From: Suillus spraguei
Taxonomy: Eukaryota > Basidiomycota > Agaricomycetes > Boletales > Suillaceae
DNA: 64,000 nucleotides
Assembly: GCA_016800925.1 (NCBI GenBank)
Contig: JABCPU010000113.1
Coordinates: 1-64,000, forward strand
Direction: 5' to 3'
The notes beneath the pieces were generated by a model. It ran no database searches. It saw only the letters and a program-made list of their open reading frames with translations, and had not been told where the DNA came from. This document shows, in pieces, positions 21,824-34,654 of the stretch. The stretch's first letter is position 1, and every line of letters begins with the position of its first letter. A program made the position numbers and the translations under genes.

Positions 21824-23566
21824 ATGTCGGACGTGAAGGCTACCGACAAGAAGGAAGACAAGAAAGACGAAAAGAAAGACGAAAAGAAGGCAGAGCCAAA
21901 GCCAGAACCGCCGACGCCGACGCAGGAGATCAAGGCTAACATTGCGCTCATCGATCGCGCTATCAATGACCTCGAAACCCGGTTCACTCATCGCGTCCTA
22001 CGTTCACTAACTGCACTGCGAAAGCGCATAAATGACAAGGTTCTGCGTGACGCAATTGAGGAAAATTATCCCAAAGGTGCGTGATGCATTCACACCTTTT
22101 GCTTGCATGCTCAACTTTGCGTAGACTCTGCTGTCAAGTATTCTCTTCTATCATGGCTTCCTCCTGCTCCACTTGCAGAACAGTCTATGGAAATAGATAC
22201 GACAACAGAGGCAAATGCTACTGCTCCTCTGCCTCCATCACCGAAGCCGACTTCTGATCCTGTACCAGAAGCTGAGATTTATCTCCGCCTGCTCATCATT
22301 CATCATCTCCACATATCCAAAGACACATACTCCAAGTCCATAGAGCTTTCTCACGAGACTGTTGACAAAATGCAGTCCATGAACCGCAGAAGTATGGATC
22401 CAATAGCTGCCAAGATATGGTTCGCGGTGGAGCGATCATATGAGCTCGGCGGAGAGTTGGCAGATGCCCGTCCGTAAGTTTAGGACCGTGTAAATTTGGC
22501 ATACTCGCAACTTATCAATTTTTCCAGAATGTTCCTGGCTGCGCAACGCACTGCGTCCCTTCGTCACGACGATGACACGCAGGCCTCGCTGATCAATCGC
22601 CTACTTCGGGGTTATCTCCACTATAACCTTTACGACCAGGCTGACAAGCTAGTGTCTAAGACTACTTTCCCTGCCTCAGCGAGCAATCCGCAGTATGCCC
22701 GCTACCATTATTTCCTCGGCCGCATCAAAGCGGTGCAATTGAATTATACTGCGGCACACACAAACCTGCAACAAGCTATTCGTCGTGCCCCTGCCGCAAA
22801 GACCGCGCCAGGATTTTACCAGGCCGTGCACAAACTTTTTGTGATCGTTGAACTTTTAATGGGCGATATTCCAGATCGCGGTCTTTTCCGGCATCCGGTG
22901 TTAGAGAAAGCCCTGAGTGCTTACTTTGACATTGTGAAGTGTAGGAAATTTTACTGCTATCTGAAGCAATGCTAGTACTGACGCATTCCCCTAGCCGTTC
23001 GGACAGGCTCCTTATCGGAGTTCCAGACCACTTTGAACAAACACGCCGCACAATTCGAGGCTGACAAGACTTATACCCTGATCGTCCGGCTCCGACAAAA
23101 CGTTATCAAGACCGGTATTCGCAGACTATCTCTATCGTACTCAAGGATCTCGTTGCGTGATATCTGCTTAAAACTCCACCTCGATTCCGAGGAAGACGCA
23201 GAGTATATTGTTGGTAAGGCCATTCGGGACGGTGTGATTGAAGGCCGGATCGTCCATGAGAAAGGGTGGATGGAATGTGGAAGCCAGAAGGACGGCTACG
23301 GTCCCGAGGCTAGCGAGGTGTTTGGCAGACGAATTGGATATTGCTTGGATTTGCATAATGAGAGTGTCAAGGTACAGTTTTTTCCGTTAGAAAATTTCAC
23401 ATTAGGCATGCCTCATACTCGGATCTTGCAGGCTATGCGTTACCCTCTTAATGCACACCGCAAGGAGCTTGCTGCTGCCCAGGATGCACGAGAACGCGAG
23501 AAAGAACTCGCAAAGGAAATCCAAGAGGGAGATTTGGATGACGATGAGGGTCTTGGAGATTACTAG
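21824..23566 (+). CDS. RPN3: 26S proteasome lid subunit Rpn3 (PSMD3)
   Basis: A scaffold subunit of the lid of the 19S regulatory particle. Five exons: 21824-22076, 22125-22473, 22528-22940, 22995-23371 and 23432-23566, giving 508 aa with all phases in agreement. The N-terminus is Lys/Glu-rich (KKEDKKDEKK). A helical TPR-like region follows (ARYHYFLGRIKAVQLNYTAAHTNLQQAIRRAP), then the PCI domain (LIVRLRQNVIKTGIRRLSLSYSRISL), and an acidic tail ending EGDLDDDEGLGDY. Earlier in-frame codons are not ATG, so the ATG at 21824 is the start. Length is typical. No damage seen. The nearest neighbour upstream is tRNA-Cys, about 110 bp away. Confidence 0.92.
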
Positions 23567-23864
23567 AGAATTTCTTTCTCCTTGTAGAAATAATGCAATG
23601 CACTTTACTGACTCGTCCGAGCTTTGGAGTTGGAGCGGCGCCCTAGCAAGTCAGACTCCCCGGCAACATAGGTTGCCGATATTAAAGACTGACTAATATC
23701 GACTCCGATTGGCATAGTTTTATTCTCCGTGGCACTGTTTGTCATCGGAACTTTACAACGAGCGAGACTGTTAATTTTTCGTTCCGTTCGGCCAACGACA
23801 CCTTACAAGTGGGTGTTTGTACCTCGAGACAGGCTGTAGCTCGCAGCAGCATAACCGTGGTATC

Positions 23865-24696
23865 ATGTCAATTGTGAGGCGTTTGTGGCAGCGAATAATA
23901 TTGAAGCCAGTATGTAATGGACCGGGCCAGAACGTGATGTACATTCCGCTGCTAACGGTTCCTATAGACATATTTCGTTGGAAAAGACATGGAAGGTACG
24001 TTCCGGCCGTGATACAAATTCATGTCCTGTGTTTCTTGATCCGATATTATAGGCAACAAGTACTTTGAGCATCCAAACGCGAACAGCGGTACGATCGTAA
24101 CGGAACCTCTGTCAAGCATATGGCGTAACTTATTATTGTATGAAGGACGTTCTAAACGAACGGTAAAGTACAGGAAAAATGAAGACATGTGGGCGTACGT
24201 TGCTAGCGGCAAGCGCCTTCCAGGTTTGTTACGTTCTTGTTTCTGATTTTACATACTCCATCTTACTCATTATTATCTTGTTTATTATGTGCAGTGCAAT
24301 GGTCAGCGTGGCTGACGCATACTAGGCCAGATCCGCCGAGCATTGAGGTAGGGTTAATTTAATGTGATACTCGTGCTAAAAATTTACGTGAATTTCTCAT
24401 ATATTATGCTACAGGAATTACAAGCGGATCTAGCACGTCAACAACGGGTTAAGTTGAATGCAGCTATTCTTGAAGCGAAGGACGAAGCGGAAAGAGCTAA
24501 TATAGGACGACTTGAGGAACCCAGCCATTCTGAAACTAAGATGCAATCTCCATCGGTCTCGCGGAACGTTATTGGGGATCAAAGACTTTCCGAATCCGAT
24601 CAACTACCAAAAGCGCAAACGCGAGATCCTTGGGCAGAGGCATTGAAAGGATCCGATGAACCTCGATCATGGACGCCTGTGACTCGGAAAAGGTAG
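23865..24696 (+). CDS. NDUFA12-family complex I assembly factor (NDUFAF2-like)
   Basis: A mitochondrial protein of the NDUFA12 (B17.2) family. Five exons: 23865-23909, 23968-23995, 24053-24223, 24295-24347 and 24415-24696, giving 192 aa. The core reads TYFVGKDMEGNKYFEHPN, then VKYRKNEDMWAYVASGKRLPVQWSAWLTHTRPDPPSIEEL, the family signature with Trp-rich segment and PP-x-x-E-E. The long polar C-terminal tail ending SWTPVTRKR is a feature of the assembly factor NDUFAF2 (mimitin) rather than of the structural subunit NDUFA12. The choice between the two rests on that tail. Confidence 0.8.
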
Positions 24697-25850
24697 CATG
24701 CTTGTTTTCAGTATATGGTATGGTTCATGTTCCATTTCGAAGGTTTGAGACATAGTGGCAGGAGTCTTTTCGGTGAGCTGACTGCCTCGTTTCCAGATAT
24801 CAATTTCAACCGAGCCAGATTCGGTTTACTTGATCTGCTTCGATGATCCTTGTTTTTTTTCTGGCGGTCGAACCAGGACCCTTTCTTATTACGAGTTCCT
24901 GAGAGGCTGTTGTACGCAAAGTTCAAGTATGTCTTATCACAAGAAGCATCCTCATGCTGTGGATGTGGAATTCGGATGCCTGGATCCTTTTATCTAGATG
25001 CATTATCAAAAGCAGGACGCAAGTTCAGAGCTGAATATCCGCCTGTTGTCCAATCTTTTGGGGGGAGGAAATTCAATTTTTGAGAGTGCTTTCTGCTATG
25101 GAATGGGTGTGGCAGGTCTGATGACGTCGGTTTATATCTATGACAACATTGTGGAGCTTTGAAAAGGTGTGGCCTACCGCAGGTCAGATAGAGCCTATTG
25201 CTGCGTGAGAAAACTCGGGGCGGACATCTCCATGGTATTTTTAGATTGTTAAATCGCTTTGTCTTTTTATCCCTCTTCCACAGATATCACAGTAGGTTTC
25301 TAGACTTGGCTTTCCTTTCATACTCAGGCTACACTTGAGAGGATACTTTTCCGCATCTATGGTTCGAACTCCACTTACATATTCAAATGCAAGGACCAGA
25401 ACATGCTGGAAAGTCAATCTCTCGGTGAGTCTGAAAGGGGGCTCCAACTTGCTGTAGGCCTCTATAAATGGTTGATTGTGCTAAACAACCCGCGCTACTT
25501 TTGCCTGGTGGTGGGCGCACTGGCAGAACCCACATCGTACGGGCTACTCCCAGAAGTCCTCAAACTTGAAGGCCTCGTTGAAAGGAGCCTTCATTCACAT
25601 GTGTTGGCACTGCATATTATATAGCATTACAACTAACACATTCATGGCTGTGAGAACATATCGTCTTTATGAAACATAGTTGGCATATGGACGAACGTTG
25701 CACATCTATATAAGAATCAATAATAACAGAGACAGAACCCCCAGATACGAGTCTTCCATAGAGCATGATGGAATATTGGAAATGGTATATAACTAGTACG
25801 TAGGAGGCAAGTCATCGATGCATCATCGTGACTTGCTAGGCTGAGGGTAA
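24697..25850. other. No gene recognised
   Basis: Contains several 60-80-codon open frames on both strands, one on minus with a CDICGRGIKR zinc-finger-like string near 25270. None has further support. Host-like base composition. It could hide a small multi-exon gene. Confidence 0.4.
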
Positions 25851-26282
25851 TTACTGCTTGGGCTTGTTTTGCGGAGGTGGTTTGTCGGTCTTGCGCGGCC
25901 TTTAATTAGATTTGTTATCACAGGACTGTATTGCTTATAATATTTGAACGTACTGCGGAAGAGGAACACTCTGCTTTTTTTTCCTTGTCTTCGGTGCACC
26001 AGCACTATCGGCTTCTGCTTCCGCCTACGATAACTGTCCGTCAAGTGTGAGATCCTGGGGGCCGCTTGTGAAAATATTAAAATGAACCAACCCATCTGAA
26101 GAACCCTGGATTAACTCCTCTGGCTCTGGACTAAACTCTCCTTCATCTGAAAGATCGGAGTCGATGTCTGAGCTGGTTCGGAACCTGGAGGCAATGAGTG
26201 ATGAGAATACCCACTAATAGAAGTGATTTTACCCTTGACTTTGGACGAGAAGATCATCTTCTGTGACTTGGTTGGAAGTCAT
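25851..26282 (-). CDS. Small acidic/basic hypothetical protein
   Basis: A likely three- or four-exon gene on minus. Exon 1 is MTSNQVTEDDLLVQSQG. An intron with GTAAAA..CCTCCAG leads to an acidic FRTSSDIDSDLSDEGEFSPEPEE segment. A further intron (probably GTTCATTTT to TATCGTAG, which removes an in-frame TAG) joins AEAEADSAGAPKTRKKK, and the last exon, after GTACGT..TTAAAG, ends PPPQNKPKQ. The result is a protein of about 95-100 aa with a charged, disordered look and a possible KTRKKK nuclear signal. Family not recognised. If the second intron is wrong, the TAG would truncate it. Confidence 0.45.
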
Positions 26283-27159
26283 TGTTACTGATATGATGAT
26301 CGAAGTCCTTTGGATGATCGAGAATCGAATTCAAGGTCGTTATATGTACTAGAAATAATAGACACAGGAATCAAAGATGACCTGGTGATGTAGCACAGGA
26401 ACTTGCAGTGGGCGCTTTTTGTCCACTGACATTTCTGTCTATTGTTATGAACTCCTGTGCCTTGACAAGCTCACTGCCGTACTTGCAGTGGGGAATAACC
26501 AATAGTATGGGGTAAGTGCCTTGATAAAACCCGACTGATGATCATGATGTGTTAAATATCGTCCCTTTGCTAACAGTAGCAATCGACAGCCATTAACATA
26601 TCTTGGCAAGCAGCTTCAAGAGTCTCAGAAGAGTCTCAGGGCCGTACTATTTGGGGTGATCTCACGAAGTCACGCAGTGCTAGTCAAATCAGTGAGAAAC
26701 TCGCTACAGTCCCTGTTTTCCCGAAGGGTGAATAAATCCTACAAAGCTACAATATTAATATGTAGCCCGACTCGGACATGTGACAGGTGCTTGAACAGCC
26801 TTCTGCAGAAATAGGCTGTGTGAGGCTGCCGTGTGTCCTTCAAATTTCCAGATGCAACCCGTGGGATTTTACGGCTCGACTTCTACCAAAGATGCTGTGT
26901 GAATTTGAGAATTTCCGAAGGCGATTTTGTGTTATTGCACATCAGTCACGAACCCTGGAAGACGAACACTGCATGGTGCTAGGTGAATGTGAATTAAATT
27001 TTATCGAGGAACATGTGAAGTTTTGAATTCAACATGTCACCTTTCCTTTGTTGTACATATCTGAGATAACCAGAATACAGGCGCTGATGTTACATTTGAC
27101 GTACAGGAGTCGTGGCAAATCACACCACGAATAATAATACCCAAAACCCAAATTATCCC
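26283..27159. other. Intergenic, nothing recognised
   Basis: Sequence between two minus-strand genes. The string ACTTGCAGTGGG occurs twice (near 26400 and 26483). No conserved coding segment or RNA gene was seen. Confidence 0.4.
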
Positions 27160-28211
27160 TCACCTTCGCCGTGGTTGGGCTGGCGGGTAATGTGCAGGAG
27201 GAAATTGAGCTGGGGGGTGCTGCGCAGGTGGGTACTGTGAGGGGAGACGCTGAGCTGGAGCATGTTGTGCAGGAGCGTACTGTGTCAGTGTGTGGGGGGG
27301 CTGCGTGGGGGCATACTGTGCGGGGGGACGCTGAGCCGGAGCATGTTGTGCAGGAGCGTATTGTGTGTGGGGAGGCTGCGCGGGGGCATACTGTGCGGGG
27401 GGACGCTGAACCGGAGCATGTTGTGCAGGAGCGTACTGTGTATGGGGAGGCTGCGCAGGGGCATACTGTGCGGGGGGACGCTGAGCCGGAGCATGTTGTG
27501 CAGGAGCGTACTGTGTATGGGGAGGCTGCGCGGGGCATACTGTGCGGGGGACGCTGAGCCGGAGCATGTTGTGCAGGAGCGTACTGTGTATGGGGAGGCT
27601 GCGTGGGGGCATACTGTGCGGGGGGCGCTGAGCCGGAGCATGTTGTGCAGGAGAATACTGCGTGTGGGGAGGCTGCGTGGGGGCATATTGTGTGTGGGGA
27701 GGCTGAGCGGGAGTATGTTGCGCAGGAGCGTACTGTGAAAGTGGAAAATGTGCAGGATTGGCTTGAAGAGGTGGCTGTCTGTGCACACCATTTCAACGGG
27801 AGATATGGTGTGCTTCGTCTGAAGTAAACGTACCTGGAGCCTTGGTGTTGAGTAGGAGAGTTTGGCCAGCTGCTCTGTTGCATCTGTGCCTGCGGTGTTC
27901 GTCTCAGATGTTCATCCTGCCTTCCACGACTTGTAAATCTGATCGGCGATCAGTGTTTGTATTACAGGCCAGGGCAAATTTTGTACCTGGAGGTGCTATC
28001 TACATGTTCCTCGGAAGCCTGAAGATCAAATGCCACTTTGGAATCCTCCTTGACAGCATGCACTTGGTTGTTGGATCTGTGCACCTTTGGGATAGCTTCG
28101 TCAGATTTTCTGAGATAGTAATTTGGGGTCAGATATTAATGATATTAGGGAATAATATAATTACCGCTGTGGGTCAACATGCCTACGATCGTTTGAGTTA
28201 GGATTCGACAT
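27160..28211 (-). CDS. Pro/Ala/Gln-rich repeat protein
   Basis: Start MSNPNSNDRRHVDPQR at 28211. Introns with GT..AG borders lead to KSDEAIPKVHRSNNQVHAV and FTSRGRQDEHLRRTPQAQMQQ. A long C-terminal repeat follows, built on QYAPAQPPHTQYAPAQHAP units of 25 residues (75 bp), ending PPAQPRRR. Three single-base deletions within one stretch (about 27533, 27550 and 27625) shift the frame locally and together restore it. They lie in or next to G runs. A GTGAGG donor-like site at the stop means the gene may continue to another exon. The composition suggests a disordered protein, perhaps membrane- or RNA-associated. Function unknown. Confidence 0.55.
27245..27720. repeat. 75-bp coding minisatellite
   Basis: Around six units with a 75-bp period, marked by GACGCTGA at 27245, 27327, 27402, 27477 and 27550 (spacings 82, 75, 75, 73). 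The strong G-over-C strand bias comes from CCN and GCN codons on the minus strand. Confidence 0.85.
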
Positions 28212-28861
28212 CGCAACAGGTCAGCACGGTCTCTAAGTGATGATACTAGGAGAGCACAGGCTAACGTTGGGATCAAACAAGGACGCCCTTTATGAGGCCT
28301 ATACGTCTGCGATACCGGCCAACTCTTTGACAACCTTCGCTTGCCAACATGTCCATATATGACCTAGGAAGCTCCTTGACCCTTGATCAGCGCCTGATAA
28401 GCCACTGTGATTAGTATTTATAAGAGACGCCTGGCCCTGTGATACACCTCACTTGACTAGATTTTTGGATCTAAAGTCTAGACGTCCACTGGTATCAGCA
28501 GCCTGATTATTCATGAGCTGGTGCTGCCTTATTTGGTGGACTATCATAGCCCTATCCCTTCTCCATCGAACCGGCCTGGCAGTGTACACGATATCCGTAG
28601 GTGCCCGAGAACCTGTGTAAGTAAACCCGCAGCTGTGTTGTGGTTAACGGCTGCAATACGTACGGTGACACAGTGTTACTGTACGCGTTCACGGTACTAA
28701 ATTGGGCACTTGAAATTAAACCACATTCGGACGCAATCTTGAATACAGCATTTCGGACGGTGAGTAGAACCTACTAAGTAACTACACAGCTCCAAACCAA
28801 TATAGTATAAAAAAACAGTAGCTATGGCGAACATTCAACGCATGCACCCATATTTTTTCAG
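28212..28861. other. Intergenic with promoter-like sequence
   Basis: Divergent spacer between the Pro/Ala/Gln-rich gene and the membrane protein gene. A TATTTATAAGAG box lies at about 28415. A short frame at 28513 has a signal-peptide-like start (MSWCCLIWWTIIALSLL) and ends after about 35 codons. It could be a first exon of the next gene or nothing. Confidence 0.35.
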
Positions 28862-30905
28862 ATGGCCAATCACTCCTCGCAATGTCACAGTCACATAATA
28901 TCGGTGCAACCATTATCCGACTACTCCGACGCGCCAGCGACGGTACTGCTGAAACCCATCACGCCAGCGAGTACTACAAGATATAGCAAGTTAACCAAGT
29001 AAGTTTCCCAAGATACCTGAAAGCTCATGGGCTGTTATTAATGTGTTCAGTCTCTATTTTTATCACACCGTCATACCACGAGGATCCATCAGTGCTTCTA
29101 GGTCAGTCGTCTGTGACTACTCAACGTCCCTTTGCGCTAAAAAATTATCCCTGTCAAGTTCTCTCGACGTTCGCAAGAAATGGAGCTCGTATCCGCATCC
29201 TGAAGGCCAGCTGTACTTCAAAACAAGATTTTCCAACTACGATGTTGTGACAGAAGCCAATATTCACAGGCAAGAGACCGAGATTCAGGTCACCAGCTGC
29301 CTCAAGTTTATCGATGACACAATCTTCCAGCAACAAATAGTAGTGCCGCCTTCATCGGAGTTATTCATAGAGCTTGATGAATCGCCGTTCTCCTGTGCCT
29401 ACTACTTTGTAAATCACGATGCCCGCCGTATCTTCTGGCTTGAGCAAACTTCAACGGAATTGCTTGATATGGGGTCGATAGTCTCCGAATCCCACCTCGG
29501 TGTGTGTGTCTCTCCATTATTCTCTGTTGTTTATACTCACATGTCAGCAGACACCGCCTTACAAAGATTGTATTGGGTGCATGTGGAATTCTTCCCGATG
29601 CACGTATACGCACAGGTGTCACCACAAGTGGTAGACGATCTAATTGGCGTTATGTCTCATGGCGCAGCAGGTATTTATTTCATTGTCGACGATTTTCATA
29701 TTCTGAGCCGTGAGTAAAGACCGTTTGACCTCCCGGTCATCCACCTTTCCATACACTGCGGAGAAGTGCAGTCAACTGCTGCAGCTACTGTCTCTGCAAC
29801 GAGGTACGTCCAAGACATAATGAGCGTACTCAATCACCTGACGGGAATTTTCCGCAAAGGTCGATCCCTCGATGGACATACATTATGCTTTGTTGGTGGG
29901 TGGGAAACTCCTTTTTTCTCCTGAATCGAGCTCATGAATACTCCAGCTCGTATATGGGGTGCAATAGGTTCGTTGGATGCTCAAATCGCCTTGTCAAACA
30001 TAAGTACTGAGGAACATGACAGAAAATCAGCGGTTTATGACTTACTATGGCCAAGAACACGCCCAATTGGACAGGCTACAAATCATGACGCCCGAGGAAG
30101 ATATGGATCACCCGTGGGTGAAAGCCATTGCAAACCCGATTTTGTGGGGAATCCCCAACAGATATTTCTCAGAACTCCATGATCTGTTTGCAAACGAACA
30201 GGTTTTCGTCGATCAGTGGCAAATTTTCATGACTACATGCAATTCGGAGTGGCATACAGCGGTTGTTTGGGTGCGCGCATCTCATATAACCTTTAGTGAG
30301 CTTTAATTTATGGTTTACAGACATTCCCAGTAATCATGTAAGAGGCCTTGATTGTCGGACATCAAGGGCGCCATCATGACAATTCTTTTATTAGTGCTAC
30401 CATCCTTTCTTGCCTTTTGTCTCGTGCTTCTATGTCATCTGCCTTGCCATCGATTCTCTCAGCGTCTGGGAGCCTCGCCACAGGATCAATCTTACTCCTG
30501 AAACACCAGGGCCTACAAGACGCCACCGCCTCATTTGCTGTTCGCATCTTCCTTCTTGCGCGCTGCAGCTCAGCTGATCATGTCCACTTTATCTAGGCAC
30601 GCTATCTGAGGGCCGCAAAATCACACTCCATTGGGATGCTCCCGTCCGCTATCGTCTTCAGTTTGCCAAAAGGGCTCTATCTATGGAGCATTGTCCTTAT
30701 GGTAGCTCACTTTCTCTTACTAGCCTCTCACGTGGTCGGTGGACTAGCAATGTTTGCAGGCGCATGTTTTTTGACACTGCTTGTTTGGGCTGCCCTATAT
30801 GTCACATCCCCAGATGAGTATGACCAGAGTTCTATACTTAGCAAACTTTTATGTCGCTGGCACTCACTTCAAGGAGACCCTCAAGGGCTAGGTTCATCCG
30901 TATGA
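28862..30905 (+). CDS. Agaricomycete-type multi-exon membrane protein
   Basis: I recognise a family that is expanded in Agaricomycetes and has no known function. Conserved blocks appear in order across exons: YPHPEGQLYF (about 29195), VVTEANI, CAYYFVNHDARRIFWLE, LYWVHVEFFPMH (about 29570), LTSRSSTFPY (about 29740), FMTYYGQEHAQLDR (about 30030), PILWGIPNRYFSEL (about 30140), then hydrophobic C-terminal segments including VFSLPKGLYLWSIVLMVAH and further membrane helices to the stop at 30905. Exon 1 probably runs 28862-28998 with donor GTAAGT and an acceptor at 29050. Other introns interrupt at about 29498, 29667 and 29810. The gene seems intact. The start is uncertain. Confidence 0.6.
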
Positions 30906-31088
30906 CGGTGGCACCTGTCCCGACCCTCTCCTACTCCTGGTAGAGTGGGTCTCGAGAGGTGTAGTGCTCGTACCAGCACAAGGACTTGTATATTATATGG
31001 TGTACATGTGGTGCCCCCAAATATAAGGAACTATTTTTTGTAAGTCTACATATACGAGAACTTGGAGAGTGGCGACATTTCTACATTC

Positions 31089-33992
31089 TCACACACCCCC
31101 TAGACTGACTTCACTGCGGTTGGACGGCGTGCGTGATACCAAGTGAAGTGGTGGGGCCAGACCATGGTTCAAATTCAAATCCTTCATGCGTGATTCGCGA
31201 GCGTGTGCCTGCCGAACATAGGCATACCTCTGGAAGTGATTCAGAGCTTGCAGAAAAATTACCCCAACCTGTAGAACAAAAACAGTGAGTGATTCCACAT
31301 GATAATGCGAGAATAAGCCAACGACGCACGGGGTTCTGACGCAGCTCGTTGAAAATATCAACAGTAACTTCCCGAATAGATTCTTGATGGTGGAATAGGC
31401 AAAAACTCAGAGGCTGTAATCCTCCGGCATGTGGTGGCATATAAGCGAGCAGCTGCACCGGAAACCTATTACAAATCACCCAACACCCCAGAATGTGAGA
31501 ATGCTCACCTCGACTATTTGTTCGTATGTCCGCAAGTTGTCTGCTATTGAACGTACGATGAGCTCGACTTCCGCGTCCGGTAAGTTCTTCACCAGCCGCA
31601 ATCTTGAAAGTTGATGTGATACATCGAATCCCTGGATAGCAGCGATTGCTCGATATTTTTTGAAATCCTACTCAGCAAGGAAAATATATCAAAAGGTCCT
31701 CGATGCCTTTATAGGGAGTACGCACCTTGACGCAGTATTGATAGGACTTGCTCCTTCGCCAGCCTTCAATCCGACTTGCATTCGCAGTAAGCTCCTTAAA
31801 TGCAACCGCCTCGTCCGGAAACACGATACCGCTGCCCAAGGACCCATCTACAAATGGTGTGCTGCTACATCCAAGCTTCGTCGATCCCACAGCGAGTTCC
31901 TCGTACCGCGATGCCAGTCGAACGAAGCGCGCAACATACTCCGTGAATCGCATTCGCACCAGGGTCTCCCCGAAGTGCGATGTGATTGCTGAAATCAGCT
32001 AAAACACCGAGCAGTGTCAGCTGCTGACGAGGCCATATCCCAATGTTACTAAGACCTACATCCTCAATGAACATGTTATCCAAGTTGTCTTGCTTCGCCG
32101 CAAACTCGCTCTTCTGGTTGCCGTCCTTTCCATCTCGAGTCGCGATACGCTGGATGTCATCCTCGCTCCCGGTCGAGTTTTCCGCCTTGATTGGACGTGG
32201 CATCATTGGGTTGACAAGTGCGGTCGGTGCTATCGTAGTTGGAAAAGATATATGTATGTCTTTGTGCACAACAACACGACCTGTGCCGATGTCCATCAAG
32301 AGATCCCAGGATGCACTGGTTTCGAAGATAGGATTAGTTACGCCTGCTATGTATGCCGGCCTATGAAACAATATCATTGATGAAGTTCTTCCAAGAGCAA
32401 AAAAGTAGGGAGACGCATACGTTGAAACCCAGTCCTCGCCGCCCGCAAGTCCTGCGTAAGGAAATGATCGCTCAATGAATCCTCGCAGTATCGCACCACA
32501 TCCAGAGCCCAGGGCACAGGCAGATAAAACGTAATTGGCGACTTGTCCAGCAGGAATATTATGTCCGAGGAAGAGGATGCGTTTGCCAGTAACAAGCGCA
32601 TTAAAGAGAATTATTATTGGGTGCGTGAGAATTCCGTTTGTGTGTAGATGTGGGTGTAGCGGTCCTGAGATTGTGATGAGTGTGGTAGAAAACGTTTGTA
32701 TTAGTTGTATTAGGGAATACTTGAAAAAACACGTATTCAGAACTATATAAGGTGGATTGTCATTAAGAGACGCACCTCTCCGACTTCCTCAGGAAAGGTG
32801 GCCAGAGGCAATTTGATTGGCAGGGTATGTCCTTTATATGCAATGCTTGTCTGAAAGAAATGGGTATCTTTGGATATCCCCGACCGTAAATGTGGGTCAG
32901 ATGATGTGGGTATTGCGCCACCGCTATAAGCGTGGCTCGAGTTCGAGCTTGTATCAGTGCTACGCCGCCCGCGGCTAGTAAGAACGCTACTACCGCTTAC
33001 TGAAGCGCCACCGATGCTTCCTGGGCCTGCACCTATGGCAACACCCACCTGACCATCAATTATGGCGCTGTCATCATTCACCCATACTGCACTCCCGCCA
33101 AGGCTGAACGAGCTGTCCGACGGAGAGGATGGGCGGGTGGGGTTAGGATCAGAGGCAACAGTTGTAGAGCGTGCGCGAGCACTTATGAGGACCCCGTCTT
33201 CAGATGAATGTGAGCCGTTAGAGCCTGTCGTCTTGTGTGCAGCTTTGAGAGGAACTGGGGGTATATGAGCGGAGAACTTCTCTGCGAAGATATCTTTGCG
33301 CTCTGAAGCACGCATAATTAGCTTTTCGCATCGAGTAAGTGCAGGCGCAGCACTGATGTTCATCGAATTAATTGCATCAAATAAACGCGCAAGACATTCT
33401 TGGGATGGGTTCGCGAAATAGTCATCGAGTGCAAGGAGGAGAACGGGCTAGTGCTTGGTGAGCAATCAGTCAAGTGACATAAAATCCATATATACCTTAA
33501 ATATTTGGATAAATGGATGTCGTGTGCAAATAGCCATCGCTTTCACTACGGCACCTCTGCAATGTGATGCATGTAGATGGAGTGCATTGAGTCAAAACTA
33601 CCTACGCACCTCCGAACTGATTTTGTCATGCTTCGTCCGCACCAGGTTGAGGACGTACAGCAGTTCCGGGCTGCCATCTTCTTCATTTGACAGACTGTCA
33701 CTCGAATCCGTCTCCAAAGCAAGAACCGGTGCAATGGTATTGAACGGCGTCTGGTTGAGGAAGAAGATGGTCCAATCTTCAAGGTGCCTCTCTGCCCCAT
33801 CCGGAAGCATGAGATTTGCTAACAAACTGAAATGGAATAGTTAACCAACACATCTTTCGGGTCAGGTCAAGCCGAAATTCACCCCTCGTCTGTTCCCAGC
33901 GGCTGAGGAAACTGGTACGTGAGCTGGGCACCACTATCAATGTCAAACTCCGCAAGAAGTACGAATGAACAATGTGGGCCCTTGCCGGCCAT
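31089..33992 (-). CDS. AFI1: AFI1-like Arf3-interacting polarity protein
   Basis: Homologue of Afi1/MesA, a DENN-like protein that links the Arf3 GTPase to the polarity axis at the cell cortex. The start at 33992 gives MAGKGPHCSFVLLAEFDIDSG, then an intron, then LLANLMLPDGAERHLEDWTIFFLNQTP, the Afi1 docking signature. Next come LLYVLNLVRTKHD, AICTRHPFIQIFK, LTRCEKLIMRASERKDIFAEKF, a long Ser/Gly-rich insert (about 32900-33200), HPHLHTNGILTHPIIILFNALVTGKRILFLGH and YIAGVTNPIFE..WDLLMDIGTGRVVVHKDIH (SPA region). The C-terminal part has HHQESIREVTVDIFNELRQNPV and FLQALNHFQRYAYVRQAH. At least seven short introns. No disruption noticed. Confidence 0.85.
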
Positions 33993-34654
33993 GTCTGATT
34001 ACTGTCGCCGGCAAAGCTGGATTGCAGCTGGTTATTGAATGGGTGAGTATTTTGCTGTCGGGAGGGTTGGACGAAGAAGTACAGAATATTGCTTAAAATT
34101 GCCATTTTTAGAACGTTGATATGTGTGGCTATGTTCAGAAGCTTTTCGATAACATTATATTATTTAATTATGAACCCATCTGCGACGCCATTGGAATCAG
34201 TATATATCAGATAGAAGGAAACCTGTCGTGGACATTCAAGGTTATGGTCGCAACGAAGAACGCAATTCTCCCTAAACTTCACTCTTGTCGGTTGATGAAG
34301 CTTTGAAGGAGAAGAAACATCATGATTTCCAGGCTTTGCGCAGGCAGTCACTCAAGCTGAAGTAGCAACGAGACTGGCTTGATATGAATCAAACCAGACT
34401 TCAGTCGTGGGCGATGCTACTAAAAATTCGCCGCCGTGATGTCGAATAGAACGGTTTCGAATTAGCTGAGCCATAACACCTATGCTAGCACCGCAGGACA
34501 ACTGCATGGATATCATCAACTCAATTATCAGTGCCATCCATCAAGTGAGACCTTCAATAATAATATAACAAGACCCGTTCGCATTGGTCAGAGCCATTGA
34601 TAAGGTACCTAATGAGACGGACAGAGGCAGCGCACCACATCAGACAGTAACAAT

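Noticed and set aside
25241..25447. Minus-strand frame with a CDICGRGIKR string
   Set aside because: A single Cys pair without His or further Cys, with no supporting exon or homology.
27245..27720. Regular repeats that might look like a CRISPR array
   Set aside because: The units are contiguous 75-bp repeats with no unique spacers, and the genome is eukaryotic. The same holds for the 9-bp and 42-bp arrays.
27171..27738. Long plus-strand frames over the 75-bp repeat
   Set aside because: They are antisense shadows of the Pro/Ala/Gln-rich minus-strand gene, and that strand has the coherent intron structure.
28513..28620. Signal-peptide-like frame as a separate secreted protein
   Set aside because: Only about 35 codons, and the only nearby donor would need a 16-nt intron to continue.
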